Positions 14,008 through 22,578 are shown, numbered from the stretch's first letter. The stretch is 32,023 bases of DNA from an uncultured Pelagibacteraceae bacterium (GCA_902589705.1 CACITX010000008.1:1-32023); one strand, 5' to 3'. The notes: generated by a model from the sequence alone, not told the origin. Made by a program: numbers and translations.

Positions 14008-15051
14008 TTATTTTTTTAAAACTGTAAGGTGTCCCATTTTTCTTTTATCTTTAATGGATTTTTTTCCATAGTCATAAAAGAATTCATCTTTATCAAATGT
14101 TTTAGATCTATAAGTTTCAATATCTTTTCCTAAAACATTGAACATTTCAGCATTAGAAATTTTTTCTACTTTTTCTAGACCTAAATCACATACTGCTCTT
14201 ACATGATTTTCAAATTGGCTGATGTTAAAAGCGTTTATTGTTAAGTGGCCTGAATTATGAACTCTTGGTGCAATTTCATTGACTAATAAATTATCATCTT
14301 GGTCGATGAAATATTCAACACACATCGTACCAACATAATCTAATTTTTCTGCGATAAGTTTTGCATTACTCTGTGCTTTAGTAAAAATTTCTTTATTTAT
14401 ATCTGCAGGAATTTTTGAATGATTTAAAATTTGATCCTTATGAATATTTTCTATTGGTTCATAAATATAAACCTCACCATTTAAGTATCTTGCAATTACA
14501 ACTGATATTTCTTTTTTTAAGTTTACTTTCTTTTCTAAAATGTAATCAGCAGTAAAGCACCAATCTTTTTTTACATCATCAAGGGAGTTTAATACAAATT
14601 GGCCGTGCCCATCATAACCAAGTGTATTCGATTTTAAAATTCCTGGTAATAAGTTTTTATTCTTTTCGACATCTCCAACTTCTTTAATAAAAGCCCAGTC
14701 TGTTGTTTTAATACCTAAATCATTTACAAAAGTTTTTTCTAACTTTCTATTTTGAATGATTTTATTTATTTCTGGCTTAGGTAAGACTTTTTTCTTTAAT
14801 TCTATTTTTTTTAAAATATCTACTGGGATGTTTTCGAATTCAAAGGTTACAATATTAACTTTATCTATAAATTCTTTTATTTTGCTTTCATCATCGTATT
14901 TGGAATAAATAAATTCATTAGAATAATTTTGTGCAGGACCTTGTTCGTCATCAGATATAACAACTGTTTTCACATTTAGTTTTTTAGCCGCCTGACAAAG
15001 TAGTAAACCTAATTGTCCTGAACCTATAATCCCTAAAATGATGTCAGACAT
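14008..15051 (-). CDS. purK: N5-carboxyaminoimidazole ribonucleotide synthase
   Basis: ATP-grasp enzyme of purine synthesis converting AIR and bicarbonate to N5-CAIR, used by PurE. 347 aa with the N-terminal nucleotide-binding GIIGSGQLGLLL, FEFENIP, LKSNTLGYDGHGQ, and the ATP-grasp C-terminal VNEIAPRVHNSGHLTINA. It lies 3 bases downstream of purE in the same transcript, the common order. Confidence 0.97.
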   Translation of the reverse strand: MSDIILGIIGSGQLGLLLCQAAKKLNVKTVVISDDEQGPAQNYSNEFIYSKYDDESKIKEFIDKVNIVTFEFENIPVDILKKIELKKKVLPKPEINKIIQNRKLEKTFVNDLGIKTTDWAFIKEVGDVEKNKNLLPGILKSNTLGYDGHGQFVLNSLDDVKKDWCFTADYILEKKVNLKKEISVVIARYLNGEVYIYEPIENIHKDQILNHSKIPADINKEIFTKAQSNAKLIAEKLDYVGTMCVEYFIDQDDNLLVNEIAPRVHNSGHLTINAFNISQFENHVRAVCDLGLEKVEKISNAEMFNVLGKDIETYRSKTFDKDEFFYDYGKKSIKDKRKMGHLTVLKK

Positions 15052-15054
15052 TTA

Positions 15055-15543
15055 TTATTTGGGTTTTTTTTTAATAGATTGAGTTTGGAGTCTTCTCCAT
15101 CTTTCCAAATTTGATTTTACTTTTGTATCAAGGTTACCAATTATTGAGGCAGCAAGAATACCTGCGTTAAATGCACCATCGATTGCAAGGCATCCCACGG
15201 GAACACCTTTCGGCATTTGCGCCATGGATAGCAAACTATCAAGACCTTTTATTTTTTTTGTCTCCATTGGAACACCAAGAACCGGTAAAGTGGTTAAAGA
15301 AGCAACCATGCCTGCTAAATGTGCAGCTCCACCTGCTCCAGCTACGATCACACCAAAACCATTTTTTTCTGCTGTTTCAGCAAATTGAAACATTCGCTTA
15401 GGAGTCCGGTGGGCACTGACTATTAAAGTTTGGTATTTGACTTTTAGTAATTTGAGGATTTTTTCGCATTCTTTCATTACGGAATAATCACTTTGTGAGC
15501 CCATAATGATGGCTACTTTATTATTTTGTTTCTTAGTTTTCAC
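15055..15543 (-). CDS. purE: N5-carboxyaminoimidazole ribonucleotide mutase
   Basis: Converts N5-CAIR to CAIR. 162 aa, class I PurE. Seen: MGSQSDYSVM, the SAHRTP motif with its catalytic His, GAGGAAHLAGM, GLDSLLSMAQMPKGVPV, and the helical Asn-Ala-Gly segment of the octamer core. It is preceded by a terminator-type hairpin at 15575-15600 that separates it from the 39-aa gene. Confidence 0.97.
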   Translation of the reverse strand: MKTKKQNNKVAIIMGSQSDYSVMKECEKILKLLKVKYQTLIVSAHRTPKRMFQFAETAEKNGFGVIVAGAGGAAHLAGMVASLTTLPVLGVPMETKKIKGLDSLLSMAQMPKGVPVGCLAIDGAFNAGILAASIIGNLDTKVKSNLERWRRLQTQSIKKKPK

Positions 15544-15574
15544 AGATTAATTTAACAATTATGGCCCTAAAAAC

Positions 15575-15600
15575 AATGGCCTAATGTTCATTAGGCCATT
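15575..15600 (-). terminator. Rho-independent terminator after the 39-aa gene
   Basis: AATGGCCTAA (15575-15584) and TTAGGCCATT (15591-15600) form a perfect 10-bp stem with a 6-base loop. On the minus strand it is followed by TTGTTTTTA, a usable U tract. It ends the message of the 39-aa gene (stop at 15623) and lies upstream of purE. Confidence 0.75.
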
Positions 15601-15622
15601 AAATAGTTATGGAGGAAAGATG

Positions 15623-15742
15623 TTAAGCTCTTGCTCTAAAAAGTAAAGCTTTTGGCGAGTTTTGAAGCTCGAATAAAGAAACTCTTTTTAATTTTCTAGT
15701 AGTTGATTTGTTTTTACTTTTTTTAAGTACTTTGAATTTCAT
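15623..15742 (-). CDS. Small basic protein, 39 aa, with its own RBS and terminator
   Basis: Too short for routine calling but well supported: ATG at 15742 is preceded by AAGGAAG (Shine-Dalgarno) at short spacing, and the stop is followed 23 bases later by a good terminator. The product starts MKFKVLKKSKNKSTTRKLKR and ends PKALLFRARA; 13 of 39 residues are Lys or Arg and one is acidic. It has the size and charge of the smallest ribosomal proteins (bL34, bL36), but I see no match to either. Probably an RNA- or ribosome-associated protein; function unknown. Confidence 0.7.
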   Translation of the reverse strand: MKFKVLKKSKNKSTTRKLKRVSLFELQNSPKALLFRARA

Positions 15743-15849
15743 ACTTCCTTATTAGTTTATTTTTAGTGGTTTAAGTAATGCTAAAATTGCAAATTTGATT
15801 TGAATTTAGCGATAGATTTAGGCAAAGATTTGTCTGCTATTGGTCAAAT

Positions 15850-16242
15850 TTATATTTTTTCTAATAAATCTTTCGGGAGTTTACTAACAGACCCATTGCT
15901 GTCTATAACAGCTAATTCAACCTGTGCTGTAACTAGTGTTTCATTATCCCTAGAAACTTCTTGTAATAAGTAAAGTCTTACAGGTGATTTTTTTATAACC
16001 TTCGTTTTAACCTGTAGATGGTCCTCAAAATTTGCAGATTTTAAGTATTTAACATTGCATTCTCTGACCACAAAGATCGCATTAAATTGATCTCTTAACT
16101 GTCTATGGTTAAGTTTAAAATAATCATAAATCATCTCTGTTCGTGCTCGTTCAATGAAATGTAAATACCTGGCATAATAAACGATACCTCCGGCATCAGT
16201 ATCCTCATAGTAAACTTTTGTTTTATAAATATGATCTGCCAT
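15850..16242 (-). CDS. ybgC: YbgC-type acyl-CoA thioesterase (hotdog fold)
   Basis: Single hotdog-domain thioesterase acting on short-chain or acyl-ACP/acyl-CoA substrates. The signature YYEDTDAGGIVYYARYL contains the catalytic Asp of the DTDAGG loop, followed by FIERARTEM. About 130 aa from the ATG at 16242, chosen because it places the YYEDTD motif at the usual distance. An in-frame ATG at 16260 would add six residues; neither has a clear ribosome site. In many bacteria this gene sits with tol-pal, but not here. About 107 bases without a gene follow its stop, holding only a weak AT-rich inverted repeat (15780-15810). Confidence 0.9.
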   Translation of the reverse strand: MADHIYKTKVYYEDTDAGGIVYYARYLHFIERARTEMIYDYFKLNHRQLRDQFNAIFVVRECNVKYLKSANFEDHLQVKTKVIKKSPVRLYLLQEVSRDNETLVTAQVELAVIDSNGSVSKLPKDLLEKI

Positions 16243-16352
16243 ATAATGAACAATAATCATTAAAGGGTTTCATTTCAACAAAGATAAATTTTTCTTTTTT
16301 TTGACTAATTTATGCCAAGTAAAACTCAGACTTCTAAATTATTTCTATAATT

Positions 16353-16556
16353 ATGAAAACATTATCTATTTTATCATTATTACTTTTGTTAACCAATTGT
16401 GCCGGTGGAAACATGGCGAAAGTAAAAATTGGCAAACGTTGTACAGTTGCTGATGCTAGTCAGTTACAAGAGTCCTCTTATGTTTGGGTAGTAAGCAAAG
16501 AGGCTCAGAAAGATTTTGACAAGAGAATTAATAAGTCAAATTGTCTGGATAGCTAA
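16353..16556 (+). CDS. Small lipoprotein, 67 aa
   Basis: Type II signal peptide: short basic start, hydrophobic ILSLLLLL, and lipobox LLTNC with Cys16 as the lipidated residue. The mature part is about 50 residues with two further cysteines (Cys29 in GKRC and Cys64 near the end) that could form a disulfide in the periplasm. No family recognised. It is divergent from ybgC. Confidence 0.75.
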   Translation: MKTLSILSLLLLLTNCAGGNMAKVKIGKRCTVADASQLQESSYVWVVSKEAQKDFDKRINKSNCLDS

Positions 16557-16581
16557 TTAGCTGTTTAAATTAAAATAATTT

Positions 16582-16767
16582 ATGATAATAAGGGATATGA
16601 ATTTATCCCTTATTATTACTTGTGTCGTAATCGTTTTAGCTCTAATAATTCTACCTTTAATTGTCTCTTATAAAGCAGAAAAAGAAGAGAAAAATAATAA
16701 AAATGAATGGGATAAAATCAAAGAATATGGAAATAAAATTAACAATAAGACTAGAGAAAAATATTAA
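16582..16767 (+). CDS. Small single-pass membrane protein, 61 aa
   Basis: One strong transmembrane helix (about residues 8-29: LSLIITCVVIVLALIILPLIV) followed by a charged Lys/Glu/Asn-rich cytoplasmic tail. It has the general look of small cytochrome-associated or accessory membrane peptides, but no family is recognised. The start is uncertain: ATG at 16582 or the in-frame ATG at 16597. A perfect inverted repeat overlaps both. The next gene starts 8 bases after its stop. Confidence 0.6.
   Translation: MIIRDMNLSLIITCVVIVLALIILPLIVSYKAEKEEKNNKNEWDKIKEYGNKINNKTREKY
16585..16616 (+). other. Perfect 11-bp hairpin over a translation start
   Basis: ATAATAAGGGA (16585-16595) and TCCCTTATTAT (16606-16616) pair perfectly around a 10-base loop. 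The left arm covers codons 2-5 of the 16582 start and holds an AAGGG that could act as a ribosome site; the loop holds the alternative ATG at 16597. It may be the terminator of the lipoprotein gene, a translation control element, or both. Confidence 0.5.
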
Positions 16768-16775
16768 TAGAAAAG

Positions 16776-17828
16776 ATGAAAAAATCACTAATTTTTCTAT
16801 TAACCGTTCTTTTTTTTAACACTGAATTAATTGCAATGGATAAGCAACCTTATCACCATTTACCTGATGGAACTTTTAGAAATCCTGATGGATCCCCTGA
16901 AAGAGATCCGAACGCAAAGTGGTCGTATAAGATTTTCAATGAAGAACGAAAAAAAGTTAAAATCGAAATTCCTAAAGACCATGTCGTTCCAAGGGTGAAA
17001 GTTTTAGAAGAACTTAAAAAAAATAAAAATAATGATTATATTGCTTGGATAGGTCATGCAACTTTTCTTATCAAATTAGGGAATACCACAATTATAACTG
17101 ACCCAGTTTTTTCAAAAAACACTGGACCATTAATTTTTGGACCTAAAAGGTATGTTCCCCCAGCTATAAATCTTGATGAAATTCCTCCTGTTGATTTATT
17201 TCTTCTAACTCATAACCATTACGATCATCAAGATATGTCTACAATAAGAAATTTTCCTTATAAAAAATCAAAAGTTATTCTTCCATTAAAACTTGGGAAA
17301 TATTTTAGAAATTATAAAGATGTAAATGAGCTTGATTGGTATCAAGAAATTCAGGTTAATGAAGACATCAAAGTAACTTTATTACCAGCTGTCCATTGGT
17401 CTCGAAGAGGTTTATTTGATATTAATAAAACATTATGGGGTAATTTTCTTATTGAGTATAACGGTAAGAAAATTCTGTTTGCGTGTGATACTGGGTATGG
17501 AAACATCTATAAAGAACTAGGAAACAAATTTGGACCTATGGATTTAACATTTATAAATATTGGTGCGTATAATTTTTATCCTATGATGCCAGTTAAAGAT
17601 AAATCAGTTTATCACACCAATCCAGAAGAAGCTTTGCAAATATCTAAAGACTTAAAAAGTAAAAAAGTAATAGGAATGCACTGGGGAACAGTAGTGTTAT
17701 CTTTAGAGCCAATAATGGAACCGCCAAAAAGATTTAAAGCCGGTGCAGAAAAATATGGTTTCAGTAAAGACGATGCTATTATTTTAAAAATTGGGGAAGT
17801 TAAAAAATTAAACCAGATAATTAACTAG
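16776..17828 (+). CDS. Exported metallo-beta-lactamase-fold hydrolase (NAPE-PLD/UlaG-like)
   Basis: 350 aa with an N-terminal signal peptide (KKSLIFLLTVLFF, about 1-20), so probably periplasmic or membrane-associated. The metal-site motif is THNHYDHQD (His146, His148, Asp150, His151), preceded by WIGHATFLIKLG (91-102) and TDPVFS, and followed by PAVHWSRRG, FACDTGYG and GMHWGT with later metal ligands. This arrangement is that of N-acyl-phosphatidylethanolamine phospholipase D-like and UlaG-like lactonases. A phospholipid or lactone substrate is likely but not readable from sequence. Its end overlaps the convergent coiled-coil gene by 8 bases. Confidence 0.9.
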   Translation: MKKSLIFLLTVLFFNTELIAMDKQPYHHLPDGTFRNPDGSPERDPNAKWSYKIFNEERKKVKIEIPKDHVVPRVKVLEELKKNKNNDYIAWIGHATFLIKLGNTTIITDPVFSKNTGPLIFGPKRYVPPAINLDEIPPVDLFLLTHNHYDHQDMSTIRNFPYKKSKVILPLKLGKYFRNYKDVNELDWYQEIQVNEDIKVTLLPAVHWSRRGLFDINKTLWGNFLIEYNGKKILFACDTGYGNIYKELGNKFGPMDLTFINIGAYNFYPMMPVKDKSVYHTNPEEALQISKDLKSKKVIGMHWGTVVLSLEPIMEPPKRFKAGAEKYGFSKDDAIILKIGEVKKLNQIIN

Positions 17829-18942
17829 CTTTTCTTTTATTTCTCTCACTGTCTAGTAACTTTGTTAAAGCATCAACCATGACGTCTGAAGCTTTAAAAA
17901 TTTCATTAGGCTGAAATTCATGTATCGTGCTTTGCTCTGGATTTGATTTGTCTTCTATTACAACTACATCATTATTCTCGATATTTTTTTTAATATAAAT
18001 TAATAACAGCCAATCTTCGTCTGAAGCTTCATCCCACTTAATAAAAATTTCACCGGTTTCAAAACGTCTATCTGTTACTCTCAAAATACTTAAGTATCTT
18101 GGGATATAACGTTTATTAATTTGAAAACACAAACTATGTGCTGATCTATAGAAACTTTCTAACGCTAGCTCGACTTTTTGTCTTTCTTCATTATGAATTC
18201 GCTCTTTCTCAAGTAAAGACTCTTTACTCTCTTGATCTTCTATTTTAATTCCAAGCTTGTTTAATCTCTCTTTTAATTCATCTAAAACTTTTTGTTCTCT
18301 TAAAGCTTTATATTTTTCTTTAATTTTTTGTATTCGCTCTTGAACATCTGAATATGACTCACGTTGTTGTTTTAAAACGTATTTTTCAAGATTTTTAATT
18401 TCTAATTCTTCACGTTTTCTAAATTGCTTAATTTTTTTCTCTATTCTTAATTGTTCTTGAATTTTTTTCTGCTTTTCTACCTGTTCGCGATTTAACTCTG
18501 CTTGTTCAAGTTTAATAAATCTTTGAAGATCTTTTTTTCTCTCTCTTTCTAACTGCTTTTCCTGTTTTAATTCAAGTTCCTTAGCTCTTAATGCTTGTTC
18601 TTCAGCCTGAACTAATTTTTTTTGGGCTTCAGCTTTTTCTTGCTCCATTGCCTTAAGTTTGAGCTGCTTTTGTCTTTCACTCCTCTCTTTAATATCTTTT
18701 TTAAATTTAGAGAATTTATTAGAAAAATTATTTACGGTTTTTGATATTTGAGATTTAAGATTAAATTTAGAGAAAAAGGATTTTAATTTTGTGCTTAATT
18801 TCTTCTTTTTATACTTTAAATTTTCCTTAATTCTTCTTTTATTGTTTTTTGTTTTTTTTCTTACTTTTTTATTAAATTTATTTCTTGTTTTTTTCTTTTT
18901 AATATTTTTTTTTATTTTTGATGGTTTTTTTTTCTTTTTCAT
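17821..18942 (-). CDS. Lys-rich coiled-coil protein with a C-terminal globular domain, unknown family
   Basis: 373 aa from the ATG at 18942; the frame extends two codons further to a GTG inside a small hairpin, which is less likely. Three parts: an extremely Lys/Arg-rich first 50 residues, a long Glu/Lys/Gln-rich helix with coiled-coil character (about 80-260), and a compact C-terminal domain of about 110 residues containing SLCFQINKRYIPRYLSILRV and WDEASDEDWLLLIYIKK. No signal peptide or membrane helix. The basic tail resembles histone-like or surface-binding tails in charge only. It is last in the transcript after the aldolase and cfa. Function unknown. Confidence 0.8.
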   Translation of the reverse strand: MKKKKKPSKIKKNIKKKKTRNKFNKKVRKKTKNNKRRIKENLKYKKKKLSTKLKSFFSKFNLKSQISKTVNNFSNKFSKFKKDIKERSERQKQLKLKAMEQEKAEAQKKLVQAEEQALRAKELELKQEKQLERERKKDLQRFIKLEQAELNREQVEKQKKIQEQLRIEKKIKQFRKREELEIKNLEKYVLKQQRESYSDVQERIQKIKEKYKALREQKVLDELKERLNKLGIKIEDQESKESLLEKERIHNEERQKVELALESFYRSAHSLCFQINKRYIPRYLSILRVTDRRFETGEIFIKWDEASDEDWLLLIYIKKNIENNDVVVIEDKSNPEQSTIHEFQPNEIFKASDVMVDALTKLLDSERNKRKAS

Positions 18943-18968
18943 AAACACTGTTTATTAAATAACAGTTT

Positions 18969-20174
18969 TTATGAATATATATAGTCTCTTGTAGGTTGCG
19001 ATGAATGAAAATTCTTAACAATTTGTAACTGAAAGACTACTAAATCTCTATATCTAAAAGCAGCAGCACAACTAGCCATATAAAATTCCCACATTTTGAT
19101 AAATTTATCATCAAATAAATCTTTTATTTCTTTTTTCTTATCTATAAATCTTTCTAACCAACTTTCTAAGGTTTTGTCGTAATGTCTAATTAGTGTTTCA
19201 ATATCTGAGACTATTAAGCCTGTTTTTTCAATAGGATTAATAATTTGGCTTAGAGAAGGACAAATGCCTCCTGGAAAAATATATTTATTAATAAATCTAT
19301 TTGCAGGTGTAGGTTTATCTACAACTCCTATTGTATGAAGTAAAAATATACCATTTTCTTTAAGTAGTTTGTTCATGGATTTAAAAAAAGTATTATAAAA
19401 TTTTCTTCCTACATGTTCGAACATTCCTACTGAATAAATTTTATCATATTTTCCATCTATCTCTCTATAATCTATGAGTTCAAACTTGACTTGATTATCT
19501 AAACCAAGCTCCTTTGCTTTTTTTTTACAATATTCTATTTGATTTTTACTTAAAGATATTCCTGTTATCTCACAACCTTTTTGTCTAGCAATTTCAAAAG
19601 CCATGCCGCCCCATCCGCATCCAACCTCTAAAACTTTTTCTCCTTCTTTAATGTCTAGTTTTTTTATTATATGATCGATTTTATTTTGTTGAGCTTCTTC
19701 AAGCGTCTTTGTTTCTTCTTTCCAATAAGCACATGAGTATAAACGATGTTTTTTATCAAGAAACATGTCGTATAATTTTTCACCACGAGACCCTCCAATA
19801 TCATAATGGTGTTCAACATTTTTTTTTGATTTTCCAACTAAGTTAAAATTTGTAAAAGTTCTATATGCTTGATAAAATCTTTTTATAATTGCACCTGCTG
19901 TAGTTATTTCATTCCGTCCTAGATTTCTTACTAAATCCATTAAAAATTCTTTCATGGTAGCATTTTCAATTATAATTTCATTTCTCATATAAGCTTCTGG
20001 AAACTCTAGTTCAGGATCTAATAAAAGTTTCCAATTAAGGTTTTCTTTTAATAATTTTAAGGTAATGGGATTTTCTTTTTTTGGATTTCCGCAGATATAC
20101 TTTTGTCCTTTTGAATCAACCAAAATTATTCCGCCTTCTTTAAATATTTTTGAAAATATTCTTGCTAATATCAT
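18969..20174 (-). CDS. cfa: Cyclopropane-fatty-acyl-phospholipid synthase
   Basis: SAM-dependent enzyme that adds a methylene across the double bond of phospholipid acyl chains. 401 aa (E. coli 382). N-terminal lipid-binding domain, then EHHYDIGG (121-128), the conserved YSCAYW with Cys148, the SAM-binding VLEVGCGWGG (181-190), and FEHVGRKFY. C-terminal residues match the family. The start lies directly after the upstream aldolase stop (TAAATG on the minus strand), so the two are co-translated. A related methyltransferase on the same fold cannot be excluded. Confidence 0.93.
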   Translation of the reverse strand: MILARIFSKIFKEGGIILVDSKGQKYICGNPKKENPITLKLLKENLNWKLLLDPELEFPEAYMRNEIIIENATMKEFLMDLVRNLGRNEITTAGAIIKRFYQAYRTFTNFNLVGKSKKNVEHHYDIGGSRGEKLYDMFLDKKHRLYSCAYWKEETKTLEEAQQNKIDHIIKKLDIKEGEKVLEVGCGWGGMAFEIARQKGCEITGISLSKNQIEYCKKKAKELGLDNQVKFELIDYREIDGKYDKIYSVGMFEHVGRKFYNTFFKSMNKLLKENGIFLLHTIGVVDKPTPANRFINKYIFPGGICPSLSQIINPIEKTGLIVSDIETLIRHYDKTLESWLERFIDKKKEIKDLFDDKFIKMWEFYMASCAAAFRYRDLVVFQLQIVKNFHSSQPTRDYIYS

Positions 20175-21059
20175 TTAAGCAGCCAGATTGTCCTCTAAAT
20201 TAAATTTTAGCTCATTTAGTTTTGCGTTTAACTCCTTTTTTTTTTCATCAGAAAGCAAAACTATTGGTGGTAAAATATTTTTAAATTTTTTATTTCTATC
20301 AGATAAAAAACTATGTAAGGCAGAGATTAAATTATATTGATCAAAAGTTTCTCTTACTTTTATCAATTGTTCATTTTTGGATTGTTTTTTTTTATTTTCA
20401 AAATCGTCAAATACTTTTCTTGCCAAAGAATGGGTTACATTTGTTACTGCTGATATACATCCAGAACAACCAAGCTCTAATCCTTTAAGCAACTTAGCTT
20501 CTGAACCAGGAAACATTAAGAAGTTTGGCAGTTTTAAAGTTTCGAACAAATTATAACTCGAGTCTTTGCATCCAATAATATTTTCTGGGAATACTCTAAC
20601 AAGCTTAGTGACTGCTTCAGCTGAAAACTTATAGCCACTTAATTTTTCAAAATTATATAAAATAATTTTTACTTTAGGAGTTGCTGCAATTATTTTTTTA
20701 TAAAATTCGAAAACTCCTTCATCAGTATTACCTTTGTAATATGCTGGAGGCATGATTAAAAAATCTCTAAAATCATACTCCATAGCATACTTAATTAAAT
20801 TAATATTATCGTTTAGAGAATTGCAACCTGTTCCTAAAAAGAATTGTTTTCTCAATTTATGGTTAGCTATTTTTGCAATAAATTCTTTTTTTTCATTAAT
20901 TGAAATTAATTGACTTTGGCCTGTTGAACCAAAAAAGAAAACTCCATGAAGACCACTTCGTATTGCACTTTCAGCATGTAGGATAGTTTCATTAATATTT
21001 AGTGTTCCATTTTCATTTAGAACACTTAAGCTTGCAGCGTATATTCCTTTTTTGATCAT
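20175..21059 (-). CDS. Dihydrodipicolinate synthase/N-acetylneuraminate lyase family aldolase
   Basis: 294-aa class I aldolase barrel. Seen: GSTGQSQLIS (family GTTGE), MPPAYYK, the Tyr of ILYNFE and the Schiff-base Lys in IIGCKDSS. The YNVP of true DapA is YNFE, and the GTTGE loop differs, so it is more likely a DapA-family enzyme for another 2-keto acid than lysine synthesis. Substrate unknown. It heads the minus-strand transcript with cfa and the coiled-coil gene, and is divergent from the glycosyltransferase (47 bp between starts). Confidence 0.85.
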   Translation of the reverse strand: MIKKGIYAASLSVLNENGTLNINETILHAESAIRSGLHGVFFFGSTGQSQLISINEKKEFIAKIANHKLRKQFFLGTGCNSLNDNINLIKYAMEYDFRDFLIMPPAYYKGNTDEGVFEFYKKIIAATPKVKIILYNFEKLSGYKFSAEAVTKLVRVFPENIIGCKDSSYNLFETLKLPNFLMFPGSEAKLLKGLELGCSGCISAVTNVTHSLARKVFDDFENKKKQSKNEQLIKVRETFDQYNLISALHSFLSDRNKKFKNILPPIVLLSDEKKKELNAKLNELKFNLEDNLAA

Positions 21060-21106
21060 AATCTTACCTAATTTTTTTTATCTAAGTTATATTAATAAAA
21101 TTAAAA

Positions 21107-22075
21107 ATGAAAGTTTTAGTCATTCAACCAAAAATTGGTATGGGAGATATGGTAATTTATTTACCTTATATCCACGCCATTTCAAAAAAATACCAAACTC
21201 CAGTATCTATATTAGTCAAACAAAATTCACGTGCTCATCAACTTCTTGCTGAAGATAAGCATATTGATGAGATCATTACTTTAGATCGGTCAAAAAATAA
21301 TACTGGTTCTCACGATGGTATGTCAGGTTTTTTTAAATTAAGTAATGAACTTAAATCTAAAAATTTTGATAAAGTTTTTATTTTTAATAGTTCACTTAGA
21401 TATTTTTTGATTTCAAAGATTGCAGGAATTAAGAATATTTCTCAATATCCTCTTTTTAGAAAAAAAGATAATATAGTTACATCCGCAAAAATTTTTACTG
21501 AATATGAAATTGATACGGTCGTATCTACACAACCTTATTTAAATATAGCTGAAGAGAAAATTAAAAAAACTGAATTAAATTTTTCAAAAGATTTCAAACA
21601 TATTTGTCTTGGTATATCTGCAAGTGGTCCTACAAAACGTTGGAATATTAAAAATTATATTAAAGTTTGTGAGAGGATAAATGAACAAATCCCCTCAAAA
21701 TTTTATATTGCAGCTGGAATTAATGACAAAGACCTTGTTAATGAAATTTTAAATTCCTCAATTGGAAAAAATTGCACTTCATTTGAAAATTTAAAAATTA
21801 GTGAAACTTTACCTATCATAAAAAACTGCAATCTTTATTTAGGTAATGACACAGGATGGCTGCATATAGCTGCTGCCCTTAAAATAAAATGTTTAGCATT
21901 ATTTATGGATAGCCCTGTTCAAGCTTACGGTAAATATTCAAACTTTATTAATGTGATTGTGCCTGAGGGTGAAACGGAAGAAACCACTACTCACGATACA
22001 TTGGGATCAGAGAAAATATCTTTTGAAAAAGTTTTAAATTCTTCAATAGAATTACTTAAGAAAAATCAGTCTTAA
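21107..22075 (+). CDS. Glycosyltransferase family 9 (ADP-heptose:LPS heptosyltransferase-like)
   Basis: 322-aa GT-B fold enzyme. The N-terminus (MKVLVIQPKIGMGDMVIYLP) matches the first strand and Gly-rich turn of heptosyltransferases. GISASGPTKRWNIKNY matches the family G.....KRWP..N segment, and GNDTGWLHIAAAL (about 248-260) matches the GxDTG..H.A donor-site motif. Likely transfers a sugar to the LPS core or a similar glycan at the inner membrane. It overlaps the convergent J-domain gene by 20 bases. Confidence 0.9.
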   Translation: MKVLVIQPKIGMGDMVIYLPYIHAISKKYQTPVSILVKQNSRAHQLLAEDKHIDEIITLDRSKNNTGSHDGMSGFFKLSNELKSKNFDKVFIFNSSLRYFLISKIAGIKNISQYPLFRKKDNIVTSAKIFTEYEIDTVVSTQPYLNIAEEKIKKTELNFSKDFKHICLGISASGPTKRWNIKNYIKVCERINEQIPSKFYIAAGINDKDLVNEILNSSIGKNCTSFENLKISETLPIIKNCNLYLGNDTGWLHIAAALKIKCLALFMDSPVQAYGKYSNFINVIVPEGETEETTTHDTLGSEKISFEKVLNSSIELLKKNQS

Positions 22076-22565
22076 TAATCTTTTCTTTAGCTTCATTAAC
22101 CAGCTGGCTGAGTCTTTCTGTTTTAACTTCACGGTTCATGTCAGGATGAATTTTTTTTTGTAATTGGTTTGCTGCCTTTAAAACATCTTCTTTAGTACAA
22201 CCTCTTTTAAGACCTAATAGTTTATAAGCTTCGTCATTAGTAACACTTGAGGAACCTTGTGTCTGACCAAATTGACCTTGTGAAAATCTTCCAGAATTTT
22301 TCAAAAACTGAATTAATCTCCAAAGCTGAATCATTTGTAAAACCGTTAAGCCCTTGATTTTTAAGCCGCTTAAAATCACTAATAAAAAAGGAAGTGAAAA
22401 AATATATTTACCTGCAAAAGTTAATAGCGCAGCTAAAATAAGTGAAAAATATACTGCAATTTTTTTAATAGTTGTTGCAATTTTCTTTGAACTAGTTCGA
22501 GCAAACCAGTTTAAAAAAAGATAAACAATGACAAAGATGATAATTCCTATTAGTAAAGTATTCAT
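22056..22565 (-). CDS. Membrane-anchored J-domain protein (DnaJ C-terminal type, TIM14/DjlA-like)
   Basis: 169 aa from ATG 22565, chosen because AGGAAA precedes it at good spacing and because a longer start at 22598 would overlap the divergent peptidase. Two or three transmembrane helices (about 3-20, 38-50, 56-68), then a short Gln/Gly/Ser linker and a C-terminal J domain with EAYKLLGLKRGC and the HPD motif at 140-142 that stimulates Hsp70 ATPase. The C-terminal J domain behind membrane helices recalls the mitochondrial import protein Tim14. Likely recruits DnaK to the inner membrane. Confidence 0.87.
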   Translation of the reverse strand: MNTLLIGIIIFVIVYLFLNWFARTSSKKIATTIKKIAVYFSLILAALLTFAGKYIFSLPFLLVILSGLKIKGLTVLQMIQLWRLIQFLKNSGRFSQGQFGQTQGSSSVTNDEAYKLLGLKRGCTKEDVLKAANQLQKKIHPDMNREVKTERLSQLVNEAKEKIIKTDFS

Positions 22566-22578
22566 ATAATTTCCTAAT

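Noticed and set aside
15171-15401. Plus-strand frame inside purE
   Set aside because: Antisense shadow of conserved PurE motifs.
15780-15810. Imperfect AT-rich inverted repeat after ybgC
   Set aside because: Stem is short with internal mismatches and no U tract; too weak to call a terminator.
21052-21252. Plus-strand 66-aa frame at the start of the glycosyltransferase
   Set aside because: Overlaps the heptosyltransferase-like N-terminus in another frame and has no features.
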